A stretch of DNA of 64,000 nucleotides from Streptomyces griseus subsp. griseus. Lineage in GTDB: Bacteria > Actinomycetota > Actinomycetes > Streptomycetales > Streptomycetaceae. A model generated the notes under the pieces. The model was not told the DNA's origin, did not search any database, and saw only the letters and a list, made by a program, of their open reading frames with translations. The position numbers and the translations under genes are program-made. Below are positions 37,341 to 45,827 of the stretch, piece after piece; position 1 is the stretch's first letter; each line of letters opens with the position of its first letter. The DNA lies in NCBI RefSeq assembly GCF_003610995.1, contig NZ_CP032543.1:3596001-3660000 (forward strand). The letters are read 5' to 3'.

Positions 37341-37943
37341 ATGAGCACCATCCCCACCGCCGGGGACGCCACCCGCGCCTCCTCCCTCGCGCGCACCGTC
37401 ACCGATGTGCTCCAGCCCCGCAACGCCCTGCCGGCCGGGATGCTCGGCATCGGGCTCGCCGCCGCCGGTGACTGGACCGGGCTGCTCTGGGGGTTCCTCG
37501 GGGCGCTCTGCGCCGGGCTGGTCCCGGCGGGGTACATCGAGTGGGAGCGCGGGCGCGGCACCTGGGGCGACCGCCATGTCGTGGACCGTACGAAGCGGGC
37601 CCCGATCTTCTTCGTCATCCTCGGCTCCATCGGGACCGGCTCGGTGGTGATGGTCCTCGGGAACGCGCCGGACGGCATCCTCGTCGCGATGCTCGCGCTC
37701 TGGGTGATGACCATCGGGCTGCTGGCCGTCAACACGGTGTGGAAGATCTCGGTCGACGCGGCGGTGGCCTCGGCGGTGGTGGCGCTGCTCTCCGTCGTGC
37801 ACTCCCCGTGGTGGCTGGCCGCGTACGTACTGACGGTGGCCATGTGCTGGTCGCGGGTGGCCCTCGGCTACCACACGGTGGCGCAGACCGTGGCGGGTGC
37901 GGCGCTGGGGGCTGCGACGACGGTGGCGTACGCGTTCGGCTGA
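37341..37943 (+). CDS. PAP2-superfamily membrane phosphatase-like protein
   Basis: 200 residues with about five membrane helices. HVVDRTKRAPIFFVI corresponds to the first PAP2 motif, KISVDAAVAS to the second, and CWSRVALGYHTVAQTVAGAA to the third (SR-x(5)-G-x-H). The usual SGH of the second motif is SVD, so the catalytic histidine there seems changed. It should act on lipid phosphates or polyprenyl carriers, if active. AGAGGA lies before the ATG. A TetR-type operator controls its promoter. Confidence 0.78.
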   Translation: MSTIPTAGDATRASSLARTVTDVLQPRNALPAGMLGIGLAAAGDWTGLLWGFLGALCAGLVPAGYIEWERGRGTWGDRHVVDRTKRAPIFFVILGSIGTGSVVMVLGNAPDGILVAMLALWVMTIGLLAVNTVWKISVDAAVASAVVALLSVVHSPWWLAAYVLTVAMCWSRVALGYHTVAQTVAGAALGAATTVAYAFG

Positions 37944-38077
37944 GCGTTCCCCTCCCGTACGCGCGGTCGTCTCCCCGGCCCTCCTCGCACGCTCCGGCGC
38001 GCGGTAGTCCTTACGGTCCCGTGACACGGGTGCGCGGCGCACCGCCCGGCGGCTGCCCCGCCCCTAGCGTGGCCGCC

Positions 38078-39172
38078 ATGCGCGTACTGGTCACCGGCGG
38101 AGCCGGGTTCATCGGGTCACATGTCGTCGCCGCACTCGCCGCGGCCGGGCACGAGAGCGTGGTGCTGGACGCCCTGCTCCCCTCGGCCCACCCCGGCGAC
38201 ACGGCCCCCGAGATCCCCGGGGCCCGGCTGGTCGTCGGGGACGTCCGGGACCGGGAGGCGGTGGCGGGGGCGCTCGCCGGGGTCGACGCGGTCTGCCACC
38301 AGGCGGCGATGGTGGGCCTGGGCAAGGACTTCGCGGACGCGCCGCTGTACGTGGGGTGCAACGACCTGGGTACGGCGGTGCTGCTGGCCGAGATGGCGGC
38401 GGCCGGGGTGCGGGACCTGGTGCTGGCCGGGTCGATGGTGGTCTACGGCGAGGGCCGCTACGACTGCCCGAGCCACGGCACGGTCCGCCCCGGCCCGCGC
38501 CCGGAGGCCGGACTGCGGGCGGGGAGCTTCGAGCCCCACTGCCCGGAGTGCGGTACGGAGTTGCTGCCGGGACTGGTCTCCGAGGACGCGTCCGCCGACC
38601 CACGCAACGTGTACGCCGCCACCAAGCTCACCCAGGAGCACCTGGCCGCCGCCTGGGCCCGGGCGACGGGAGGCAGGGCGGTCTCGCTGCGCTACCACAA
38701 CGTGTACGGGCCGGGGATGCCGCGCGACACCCCGTACGCCGGGGTCGCCTCGTTCTTCCGCTCGGCCCTGGCGCGCGGCGAGGCGCCCCGGGTCTACGAG
38801 GACGGGCGGCAGCGCCGGGACTTCGTCCACGTCCGCGATGTCGCGGCGGCGAACGTGGTGGCCCTGGAGGCGGTCCGGGAGCGCCGCCCCGCCTCCTTCG
38901 CCGCGTACAACTGCGGCAGCGGGGAGCCGCACACCATCGGTGAGATGGCGACCGCGCTGGCGGCCGCGCACGGCGGGCCGCAGCCGGTGGTGACCGGGGA
39001 GTACCGCCTCGGCGACGTACGCCATGTCACGGCGGACTCGCGGCGGCTGCGCGAGGAGCTGGGGTGGCGGCCGGAGGTCGGCTTCGCGGCGGGCATGGCG
39101 GAGTTCGCGCGGGCCGGACTGCGCGGAGCCGACCCGGCGGCGCCCCAGCCGGTGGGGGCTGAGGCGCCGTAG
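38078..39172 (+). CDS. NAD-dependent epimerase/dehydratase (extended SDR)
   Basis: 364 residues. GGAGFIGSH at residues 7-15 binds NAD(P), SMVVYGEG supplies the serine, and Tyr179-x-x-x-Lys183 (YAATK) is the catalytic pair. RDFVHVRDVA and LGWRPEVGF complete the sugar-nucleotide epimerase pattern. A cysteine-rich insert (YDCPSHG, HCPECGTELL) before YAATK may bind zinc. The TAGCGT box at 38065-38070 ends seven bases before the ATG, so the start is probably leaderless. It likely modifies an NDP-sugar. Confidence 0.9.
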   Translation: MRVLVTGGAGFIGSHVVAALAAAGHESVVLDALLPSAHPGDTAPEIPGARLVVGDVRDREAVAGALAGVDAVCHQAAMVGLGKDFADAPLYVGCNDLGTAVLLAEMAAAGVRDLVLAGSMVVYGEGRYDCPSHGTVRPGPRPEAGLRAGSFEPHCPECGTELLPGLVSEDASADPRNVYAATKLTQEHLAAAWARATGGRAVSLRYHNVYGPGMPRDTPYAGVASFFRSALARGEAPRVYEDGRQRRDFVHVRDVAAANVVALEAVRERRPASFAAYNCGSGEPHTIGEMATALAAAHGGPQPVVTGEYRLGDVRHVTADSRRLREELGWRPEVGFAAGMAEFARAGLRGADPAAPQPVGAEAP

Positions 39173-39204
39173 GAACAGACGGGGAGAGCCTGGTCGGCGC
39201 GGGC

Positions 39205-40731
39205 TCACACCCTGGCGCACTCCCCCGTGCGCGGGCCGTGGACCGTGTTGGCCCGGCCCGCGTTGTCCGGAGCGGGCAGGTTGCCGGAGCACGCCACCGG
39301 GCCGGTGACCTTGTTGGCGGCGAGCAGCACGCCTCCGGTGTTGCCGGTCAGGACGACGGCTCCGGTCACGGAGTTGGCGGTGCAGCCCGGGCCGCCGAGC
39401 CGGACGGGGCCGGTCGTCCGGCTGATGGCCAGCGGCCCGGTGACCTCCGACCCGCATACGTGGATCGCGGCGGCGCGGTCCGACTGGACCGGGCCCTGGA
39501 GCGTGGAGCCGGTCAGCACGAGGGCGGCTCCGGCGCGCACGGTGACCGGGCCGCGCAGGGCGGCGCGGTCGGCGCAGGTGACGCCGTCCGTGACGGTCAG
39601 CGGGCCGGTGCGTACGCCGGTGACCGTCGCGGTGCACGCCGGCGCGCGCACCACCCGGGCCTTGTAGGCGAGCGCCTCGGCGAGCTTGCCCGGCTTGGCG
39701 TCCGTCAGGGGCTTGCCCAGCTTGGCGAACTCGCCGCCGGTCTCCTTCTTGCCGCCGTTCCACTCCGCGATCCGGCCCAGCTGGGCAGCGGTCTTCCCGT
39801 CGTCGACGACCGCGTCCGGGGCGAGCGCGGCCATGGACTTCGATGCGCTCTTGACCAGGTCGAGGTACGGACCGGGGGAGGTGAGGTCGTACGCGGCCGT
39901 GTCGTGCTTCCCGCGCAGCCAGGAGCCCCACGAGAACTCCAGGAACTCCGAGGCGTCGTCCGGGACTTCGTAACCGATGTCCCGCGTGAAGTAGACGAGG
40001 CTGCGGTAGGCGTCATCACGGAAGTTGCTGATCCCCAGCCGGTCGGGCAGCTGGTCCACGGCCAGGGGCCTGTTCTTCTCGTCGCGCAGCCAGACCTTCT
40101 TCTCGGCGGTCATGCGCTGCCAGAAGGCCGCGGTGGAGAGGGAGCTGAGGTTGTCGGTGACCCGGAGGCGGATCGGCAGCCGGGTGGAGCCGTCGGGGCC
40201 CTCCAGGAAGGACGTCAGCGTGTGGTGCCCGTCGGTGAGGTACAGCTTCCCGCCCGGTCCGATCACGGCCGTCTTCATCGCGGCGACCGACTCCGGCGTC
40301 TCCTGGCCGAGCTTCACCGTGCAGGTGAAGCTCGCCGGATCGTCCAGCCGTGCGCCGGGCCGCACCGAGGCCGCCTCGCCCTGGCCGTTGGTCTCGCACC
40401 AGTCGTCGAAGCGCTTGTTGAAGCCGCCCGCCGCCTCGTCCCGGTCGCTGCCGTACCGGCCGAGCTTGTAGAAGACCTGGTCGAAGCCGAGGACGGCCTG
40501 GGTCGGGTGGAGTTCGCCGAGGGTGACGTCGATCAGATCGCCCGGCCGGGCACAGGAGCGCGGCAACGGCCCGCTCCCGGCGCACGCCCCGGAACCGACC
40601 GCGCCCCCCGCGCTGCCGGTCCCCGCCGCGACCGCCCCGGTGGAGGCGCCGACGACGACCGTGCCCGCCGCCAGCACTCCGGCCAGCAGCCGGGCCCCGC
40701 GCCGCGGCAGGCCGGTACTCGATCTGTTCAT
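39205..40731 (-). CDS. secreted ParB/Srx-fold protein with a C-terminal repeat domain
   Basis: 508 residues from ATG 40731, with GGAGAGGA upstream. A signal peptide of about 40 residues (RRGARLLAGVLAAGTVVVGA) precedes LIDVTLGELHPTQAVLGFDQ and LYLTDGHHTLTSFL, which match the ParB/sulfiredoxin-like nuclease fold with its DGHH motif. The last 150 residues show regular TGPVxL repeats and paired cysteines, likely a beta-helix. Being secreted is odd for a ParB fold. Phosphotransfer or nuclease activity outside the cell is possible; I cannot say which. Confidence 0.72.
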   Translation of the reverse strand: MNRSSTGLPRRGARLLAGVLAAGTVVVGASTGAVAAGTGSAGGAVGSGACAGSGPLPRSCARPGDLIDVTLGELHPTQAVLGFDQVFYKLGRYGSDRDEAAGGFNKRFDDWCETNGQGEAASVRPGARLDDPASFTCTVKLGQETPESVAAMKTAVIGPGGKLYLTDGHHTLTSFLEGPDGSTRLPIRLRVTDNLSSLSTAAFWQRMTAEKKVWLRDEKNRPLAVDQLPDRLGISNFRDDAYRSLVYFTRDIGYEVPDDASEFLEFSWGSWLRGKHDTAAYDLTSPGPYLDLVKSASKSMAALAPDAVVDDGKTAAQLGRIAEWNGGKKETGGEFAKLGKPLTDAKPGKLAEALAYKARVVRAPACTATVTGVRTGPLTVTDGVTCADRAALRGPVTVRAGAALVLTGSTLQGPVQSDRAAAIHVCGSEVTGPLAISRTTGPVRLGGPGCTANSVTGAVVLTGNTGGVLLAANKVTGPVACSGNLPAPDNAGRANTVHGPRTGECARV

Positions 40732-40946
40732 GGGGTCCTCTCCGTACACGTGTCAGTTCCGTACGTCCGCCCGCGCGGCCGTCCGCGCGTTCTCCTCGTG
40801 GGGACGATCGCAAGGCACGGCGACGCCTGTACGGACGTGGCGTGAACGGGCGATGACGCTGTCATGCCACGGCGGGACCGGGATCGAGCCCGGGACGGGA
40901 CCGGGTGCCGGGACCAGTGGCCGGACCGGAACAGCCGCCCGCCCCC

Positions 40947-42053
40947 TCACACCGCCGGGAGCGTGACCGAGAAGCAGCAGCCGCCCTGGACGTTGCGGAC
41001 CTCGGCGCGTCCGGCGTGCGCCTCCACGATGCCGCGCACGATGGCCAGGCCCAGACCCGCGCCCGCCGGGGGCGTACGGGCGTGGCTGCCCCGCCAGCCG
41101 GTGTCGAAGACCCGGGGCAGGTCCTCCTCCGGTATGCCCCCGCAGCCGTCGGTCACCGACAGCACCACACCGCCGTCCGAGCGGTGCGCGGAGAGGGCCA
41201 CCGTGCCGTCGGCAGGGGTGCGGCGGATGGCGTTGATCAGCAGATTGCCCAGGACCCGGCTCATCTCCTTGCCGTCCACCTCCACCGGCACCTCCTCGAT
41301 CCGGTCGCCCACCAGCCGCACCCCGTGCTCGCGCGCCAGCGGCCCGGCCCCGGACAGTGCGTCGTCGACCAGGTCGTAGAGGGAGATCCGGGCCGGAGCG
41401 AGGGTGAGGGAGCCGGCGTGGATGCGGGAGAGCTCGAAGAGGTCCCCGACCATGCCGTTCATACGCTCCACCTCGGTCCGGATCTGCCGCAGATAGCGCC
41501 CGGAGTCGGGGGCCATGCCGTCCTCCAGCGCCTCGGCCATCGCCCGCAGCCCCGCCAGCGGGGTGCGCAGATCGTGCGAGATCCAGGCGACGAGTTCACG
41601 CCGCGAGGTCTCCAGGGCCCGCTCTCGTGCCCGCGAGCTGTCCAGCTTGGCGCTGGTGGCGGCCAGCTCACGGGTGAGCGCGGCCAGTTCGGCGGTGGGC
41701 TGTCCTGCGGGCGCCGCGAAGGTGCCGCCGTCGCCGAACGACCTTGTGGCCAGGGTCAGTTCGCGGCTGCGGTCGGCGACCCAGCGGCCCAGCAGTACGG
41801 CGGTGGCGAGGGAGACCACGGCGGCCATGGCGACCACGGTCGTGACGACGTACAGGTCGTGCGACGAGAGGAACATCGCCCAGGCGACCGTCAGGGTCCC
41901 GGCGAGCATCGCGGTGACGGCCACCCCGGCGACGACGGCCAGCGAGAGGACGAGCGAGCGGTGCCGCAGGAGTCGCAGGACGAGCGCGCCGAGCAGTCCG
42001 GCGGCGACCGCGCCGAGAAAGGCGAACAGCGCGATGAGGAGGAGGTCGCTCAC
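40947..42053 (-). CDS. sensor histidine kinase
   Basis: 368 residues. Two or three N-terminal helices and no long extracellular loop, then a HAMP-like linker. The H-box AWISHDLRTPLAGLRA has phospho-accepting His160; LGNLLINAIRRTP is the N box and GAGLGLAIVRGIVEAHAG the G2 box. GTG start, five bases after the response-regulator stop, so the two form a two-component pair. It should sense an envelope or membrane signal. It is read away from the sugar/methyltransferase genes that share its promoter region with the regulator. Confidence 0.92.
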   Translation of the reverse strand: MSDLLLIALFAFLGAVAAGLLGALVLRLLRHRSLVLSLAVVAGVAVTAMLAGTLTVAWAMFLSSHDLYVVTTVVAMAAVVSLATAVLLGRWVADRSRELTLATRSFGDGGTFAAPAGQPTAELAALTRELAATSAKLDSSRARERALETSRRELVAWISHDLRTPLAGLRAMAEALEDGMAPDSGRYLRQIRTEVERMNGMVGDLFELSRIHAGSLTLAPARISLYDLVDDALSGAGPLAREHGVRLVGDRIEEVPVEVDGKEMSRVLGNLLINAIRRTPADGTVALSAHRSDGGVVLSVTDGCGGIPEEDLPRVFDTGWRGSHARTPPAGAGLGLAIVRGIVEAHAGRAEVRNVQGGCCFSVTLPAV

Positions 42054-42058
42054 GGCGC

Positions 42059-42952
42059 TCAGCCCCGTTCCGGGGGCAGGGGGACGGCGGCCGGTGCCGC
42101 CTCCGTACGGGCCGGGGCTTCCGGGCCGTACGCAGGGTCCGTGTCATCCGTACGGGCACGGTCCTCCCGGCCGTCCGCACGGCCCCCGGCCTCCGGGGCC
42201 TCCACGTCCTCCCGGGCCTCGCCCTCGCCCGGCAGGTCCAGGCGGTACCCCACCCCCCACACCGTAAGGATCAACCGGGGCCGCGCCGGGTCCTGTTCGA
42301 TCTTGCCGCGCAGCCTGCGGATATGGACGGTCACCGTGGACAGGTCTCCGAAGTCCCAGCCCCACACCTCCCGCATCAGCTCCTCCCGGCCGAACGCCCG
42401 CCCGGGATACCGGAGAAGGAAGGCGAGCAGGTCGAACTCCCGCAGCGTCAGAGCGAGCCCCACACCGTCGCGGGACGCGCTGCGGGCCACCGGGTCCAGG
42501 CGCAACCCGGCGCCCGACAGCGACCGGGACCCCTCGGCGGCGGGCGCGCCGGCCCTCGCGCGCCGCAGTACGGACTCGACCCGGAGCACCAGTTCACGCG
42601 GGCTGAACGGCTTGGTGACGTAGTCGTCGGCCCCGGTCTCCAGGCCGAGGACGCGGTCCTCCTCGTCCCCGCGCGCGGTGAGCATGATCACCGGTACCGG
42701 CCCGTGCGCGCGCATCCGGCGGCAGACCTCGAACCCGTCCATGGCGGGCAGCATCAGGTCCAGGACGACGAGGTCGGGCCGGGCCGCCGCGAACCGTTCC
42801 AGGGCGGCGGGCCCGTCCCCCGCCCGGTCGACGGCGTACCCGGCGCGGTGCAGATAGCCGGCGACGACCTCGGCCACGGTCGGGTCGTCGTCCACGACGA
42901 GGACCCGGCCCCGCGCGGCGTCGGCGGCGGGGGCGTGCGGGGTGTTCTCCAT
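42059..42952 (-). CDS. OmpR-family response regulator
   Basis: 297 residues from ATG 42952; the longer frame upstream is not real. The receiver has DDD (21-23), phospho-Asp65 in VVLDLMLP and the KPF lysine. The C-terminal winged HTH (LTLREFDLLAFLLRYPGRAF, TVTVHIRRLRGKIEQD) is of the OmpR type. A long disordered tail follows. It is divergent from the glycosyltransferase gene, with 124 bases between, and probably controls that locus. A direct-repeat-like GTTTCGTAAGAACC lies in the gap. Confidence 0.92.
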   Translation of the reverse strand: MENTPHAPAADAARGRVLVVDDDPTVAEVVAGYLHRAGYAVDRAGDGPAALERFAAARPDLVVLDLMLPAMDGFEVCRRMRAHGPVPVIMLTARGDEEDRVLGLETGADDYVTKPFSPRELVLRVESVLRRARAGAPAAEGSRSLSGAGLRLDPVARSASRDGVGLALTLREFDLLAFLLRYPGRAFGREELMREVWGWDFGDLSTVTVHIRRLRGKIEQDPARPRLILTVWGVGYRLDLPGEGEAREDVEAPEAGGRADGREDRARTDDTDPAYGPEAPARTEAAPAAVPLPPERG

Positions 42953-43020
42953 GGCGTCCACCTTCGCACCGCGCTCCGGCGCGCCGGGGCGCGGTGCGCC
43001 GCCATCCGGCCGACGTCCAA

Positions 43021-43069
43021 GTTTCGTAAGAACCTGAAGACCGGAATGCCGGAGTTGTCTCCGTAGGGT
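43021..43069 (+). promoter_or_regulatory. promoter region of the glycosyltransferase operon
   Basis: GTTTCGTAAGAACCTGAAG (43021-43039) resembles CTTTCGTCAGGAGTCGTAA in the molybdoenzyme promoter (near 47161-47181, minus strand). A TAGGGT -10 box is at 43064-43069, seven bases before the GTG. The shared TTTCGT-x-AG element may be the binding site of the adjacent response regulator. Confidence 0.4.
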
Positions 43070-43076
43070 GAGGCGG

Positions 43077-43841
43077 GTGACCGATTCCTCTGCCACCCTC
43101 CCGGATGCCACCGCCCCGCACACCGCTCTCCCCCCGGCCGACATCGTCCTGCCCTGTCTGGACGAGGCGGCCGCCCTGCCCTGGGTGCTCGACCGGATTC
43201 CCGACGGCTGGCGCGCGATCGTCGTCGACAACGGGTCGACCGACGGTTCGGCCGAGGTCGCCCGCTCCCTAGGCGCGCACGTCGTCACGGAGGAGCGGCG
43301 CGGGTTCGGCGCCGCCTGCCATGCCGGACTGCTCGCCGCCGAGGCCGAGTTCGTCTGCTTCTGCGACTGCGACGGCTCGCTGGACCCCGCGCTGCTGGCC
43401 GGGTTCGTCCGGCGGATCACGGACGGCGAGTGCGACCTGCTGCTGGGCCGCCGCCGCCCCGAGGGCCGGGGCGCCTGGCCGCCGCACGCGCGCGCGGGCA
43501 ACCTGGCGCTCGCCCGCATGCTCCGCCGTCGTACGGGGCTGCGCCTGCACGACCTCGGCCCGCTGCGGGCGGCCCGCCGCGCCGATCTGCTGGCCCTGGA
43601 CCTCACCGACCGGCGCAGCGGCTACCCGCTCCAGATGGTGGTCCGGGCCTCGGACGCCGGGCTGCGGGTCGCGGAGACCGATGTCCCGTACCGGCCGCGT
43701 ACGGGCAAGTCGAAGGTGACCGGCACCTGGCGCGGCACCTGGGACGCGGTGCGCGACATGCGGGGCGTGCTGCGTGAGCCACCGGCGGACCGGGCCCCGG
43801 CACCGGCGTCCGTCCCCAGCGGAACGGGGGCCGCCCGATGA
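43077..43841 (+). CDS. family 2 glycosyltransferase
   Basis: 254 residues. ADIVLPCLDEAAALPWVLDR, VVDNGSTDGSAEVA and FCDCDGSLDPALLAGF give the GT-A fold with nucleotide and metal sites. It is like the DPM1/DUF-type enzymes that use polyprenyl-phosphate. GTG start at 43077 just after a -10 box, so the mRNA is probably leaderless. It overlaps the next gene by ATGA. It likely transfers a sugar to a lipid or a small molecule. Confidence 0.9.
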   Translation: MTDSSATLPDATAPHTALPPADIVLPCLDEAAALPWVLDRIPDGWRAIVVDNGSTDGSAEVARSLGAHVVTEERRGFGAACHAGLLAAEAEFVCFCDCDGSLDPALLAGFVRRITDGECDLLLGRRRPEGRGAWPPHARAGNLALARMLRRRTGLRLHDLGPLRAARRADLLALDLTDRRSGYPLQMVVRASDAGLRVAETDVPYRPRTGKSKVTGTWRGTWDAVRDMRGVLREPPADRAPAPASVPSGTGAAR

Positions 43842-44539
43842 GCGCGTACGGACCCACCGTGTACGACCCCCCAGGCCCTGCCGCGTACGGCCCCCACGGC
43901 CCCACCGAGCTGCTGGTCATCGCGAAGGAGCCGGTCCCCGGGCGGGTCAAGACCCGGCTCTGTCCGCCCTTCTCCCCCGCCGAGGCGGCCGAGCTGGCCG
44001 CCGCCGCCCTCGCGGACACCCTGGAGACCGTGCTCGCCCTCCCCGCCCGGCGGCGTGTCCTCGTTCTCGACGGGCGGCCGGGCCCCTGGGTACCGCCGGG
44101 CGTCGAGGTGGTCCCGCAGAGCGGCGGCGGGCTGGACGAGCGGCTCGCGGCGGCCTTCGGGAGGTGTACCGGGCCGGCCCTCCTGGTCGGCATGGACACC
44201 CCGCAGCTCACCCCGGCCCTGCTCGCCCCCGCGCTCGCCCCCGACGCCTGGGAGGGCTGCGACGCGTGGTTCGGCCCGGCCGAGGACGGCGGCTTCTGGG
44301 CGCTGGGCCTCGCGCAACCCGATCCCGCCCTGCTCCGGGGGGTGCCCATGTCCGTCCCGGAGACCGGTGCGGTGCAGCGGCGCCGCCTGGTGGAGGCCGG
44401 GCTGGCGGTACGGGACCTGCCGGTCCTCCTCGACGTGGACACCGCGTCCGACGCCCACCGGGTGGCGGCCGACGCCCCCGGCGGCCGGTTCGCCACAGCG
44501 CTCGGCCGGCTGACCGGGGCGGGGGCGGGGGCGCGATGA
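43838..44539 (+). CDS. DUF2064 (TIGR04282-type) nucleotidyltransferase-like protein
   Basis: 233 residues. TELLVIAKEPVPGRVKTRLC is the opening of the DUF2064/TIGR04282 family, with PALLVGMDTPQLTPALL and GPAEDGGFWALGL later. It resembles MobA-like GT-A enzymes and is found next to family 2 glycosyltransferases, as in arsenosugar-type clusters. The substrate is unknown. Coupled on both sides by ATGA overlaps. Confidence 0.88.
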   Translation: MSAYGPTVYDPPGPAAYGPHGPTELLVIAKEPVPGRVKTRLCPPFSPAEAAELAAAALADTLETVLALPARRRVLVLDGRPGPWVPPGVEVVPQSGGGLDERLAAAFGRCTGPALLVGMDTPQLTPALLAPALAPDAWEGCDAWFGPAEDGGFWALGLAQPDPALLRGVPMSVPETGAVQRRRLVEAGLAVRDLPVLLDVDTASDAHRVAADAPGGRFATALGRLTGAGAGAR

Positions 44540-45438
44540 GCACGATGCTGCCGCCGTCGTCGTCCGGGACGTCATCGTCCGGGACCGCCACGCAGAAGAC
44601 CCGGACGACCGCCGAGGCCCGTGAGACCGACCGGCCCACCGAACCCCCCGCCCACGCCGGCGCCGACCCTCGCGCCGAGACCGACCCCCGTGGCGCCGAA
44701 GCCCGGACCGCCCCCTGGGGCACCGACCCGTACGCCAACGCCCTGCGCAACGGCCACGGCCCGCTCTTCCTCCGCCGCAGCGACGGCTGGCTGCTGCCGC
44801 TGGAGGTCGAGCGCTGGTGCTCCGACGCGGGCGCCGCCGACTTCTCCGCCCTGCACCGCTGCGAGGGCCCGGTGCTGGACATCGGCTGCGGCCCCGGGCG
44901 GCTGGTCGCCGAGCTGACCGCGCTGGGCCACCGGGCGCTGGGCATCGACGTCAGCGAGGCGGCCGTCGCCCGCACCCGGCGCATCGGCGGCCCCGCCCTG
45001 CTCCGCAGCGTCTTCGATCCGCTGCCGGGAGAGGGCCGTTGGGGCACCGTGCTCCTCGTCGACGGCAACATCGGCATCGGCGGTGACCCGGCCGCCCTGC
45101 TGGACCGGGCGGCCGACCTCCTCTCCACCGGCGGCCTGCTCATCGCGGAGACGTCACCGCTCGACATCGACGAACGCGTCCAGGTCCGCCTCGACGACGG
45201 CCGGCGCGCCCCGGCGGAGCGGCCGTTCCCCTGGGCGCGGATCGGCACGCCGGCGCTGCTGCGGTACGCCGGCGCGTGCGGCTGGCGTCCGGCCGATCAG
45301 TGGAGCGCGGAGGGCCGTGCCTTCGTCTCCCTGCGCCGCCCCCGCCGCCCCGTGCGGGAGCGGACCGTGCGGACCAGCAGCCAGAGCGCGGAGAGCGCGA
45401 ACAGCACGCCGGTGATGAGCAGCCAGTGGGAGAGGTAG
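44536..45438 (+). CDS. class I SAM-dependent methyltransferase
   Basis: 300 residues. A disordered first 60 residues precedes GTDPYANALRNG, then LDIGCGPGRLVAELTALGHR (SAM motif I, Asp115) and LGIDVSEAAVARTR. It is the third gene of the operon. The last 37 codons run opposite to the end of the convergent membrane-protein gene, an overlap of 142 bases. The conserved part ends before that, so the tail may come from a lost stop or a frameshift. Confidence 0.87.
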   Translation: MSTMLPPSSSGTSSSGTATQKTRTTAEARETDRPTEPPAHAGADPRAETDPRGAEARTAPWGTDPYANALRNGHGPLFLRRSDGWLLPLEVERWCSDAGAADFSALHRCEGPVLDIGCGPGRLVAELTALGHRALGIDVSEAAVARTRRIGGPALLRSVFDPLPGEGRWGTVLLVDGNIGIGGDPAALLDRAADLLSTGGLLIAETSPLDIDERVQVRLDDGRRAPAERPFPWARIGTPALLRYAGACGWRPADQWSAEGRAFVSLRRPRRPVRERTVRTSSQSAESANSTPVMSSQWER

Positions 45439-45827
45439 AGATCCGGTGAGGTGCCGGAGGCGGCCACGTACCGCTGTTCGGTCCGCCGGGTGATCAGCGG
45501 GAACCAGATCAGCAGGAGCAGCGCGGAGAGGAACACCGGTACGCGGACGAAGTTGACCAGGTCCTGCCGTGGTCCCAGCGACGCGCGCAGGGCCCGGTCG
45601 GCGCCCGCGTACACCGGAAGCAGCACCAGGTCGTGCAGCACCGCCGACCCGGCGAACCAGAGCAGGACGCCGAGGGTGTCGCCGTCCAGGAGACGTACGC
45701 CCGCGTAGCCGGCCAGGCAGAAGGTGGTCACCAGCAGGAGCAGGTGCAGCGGGCCCTCGCCGTACCACCGGCGTACGAGGCGCGGCACGGAGAGACGCGG
45801 GCGGCGGGGTGCGGTGGGCGTGGACAT
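45297..45827 (-). CDS. small membrane protein coupled to the molybdoenzyme
   Basis: 176 residues from ATG 45827, which overlaps the molybdoenzyme stop by one base (TGATG). Four membrane helices (LHLLLLVTTFCLAGYAGVRL, VLLWFAGSAVLHDLVLLPVY, FLSALLLLIWFPLI, LLITGVLFALSALWLLVRT) and no cofactor motif. The family is not one I can name. It probably helps anchor or pass electrons to the molybdoenzyme. Its end overlaps the methyltransferase gene on the other strand. Confidence 0.75.
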   Translation of the reverse strand: MSTPTAPRRPRLSVPRLVRRWYGEGPLHLLLLVTTFCLAGYAGVRLLDGDTLGVLLWFAGSAVLHDLVLLPVYAGADRALRASLGPRQDLVNFVRVPVFLSALLLLIWFPLITRRTEQRYVAASGTSPDLYLSHWLLITGVLFALSALWLLVRTVRSRTGRRGRRRETKARPSALH

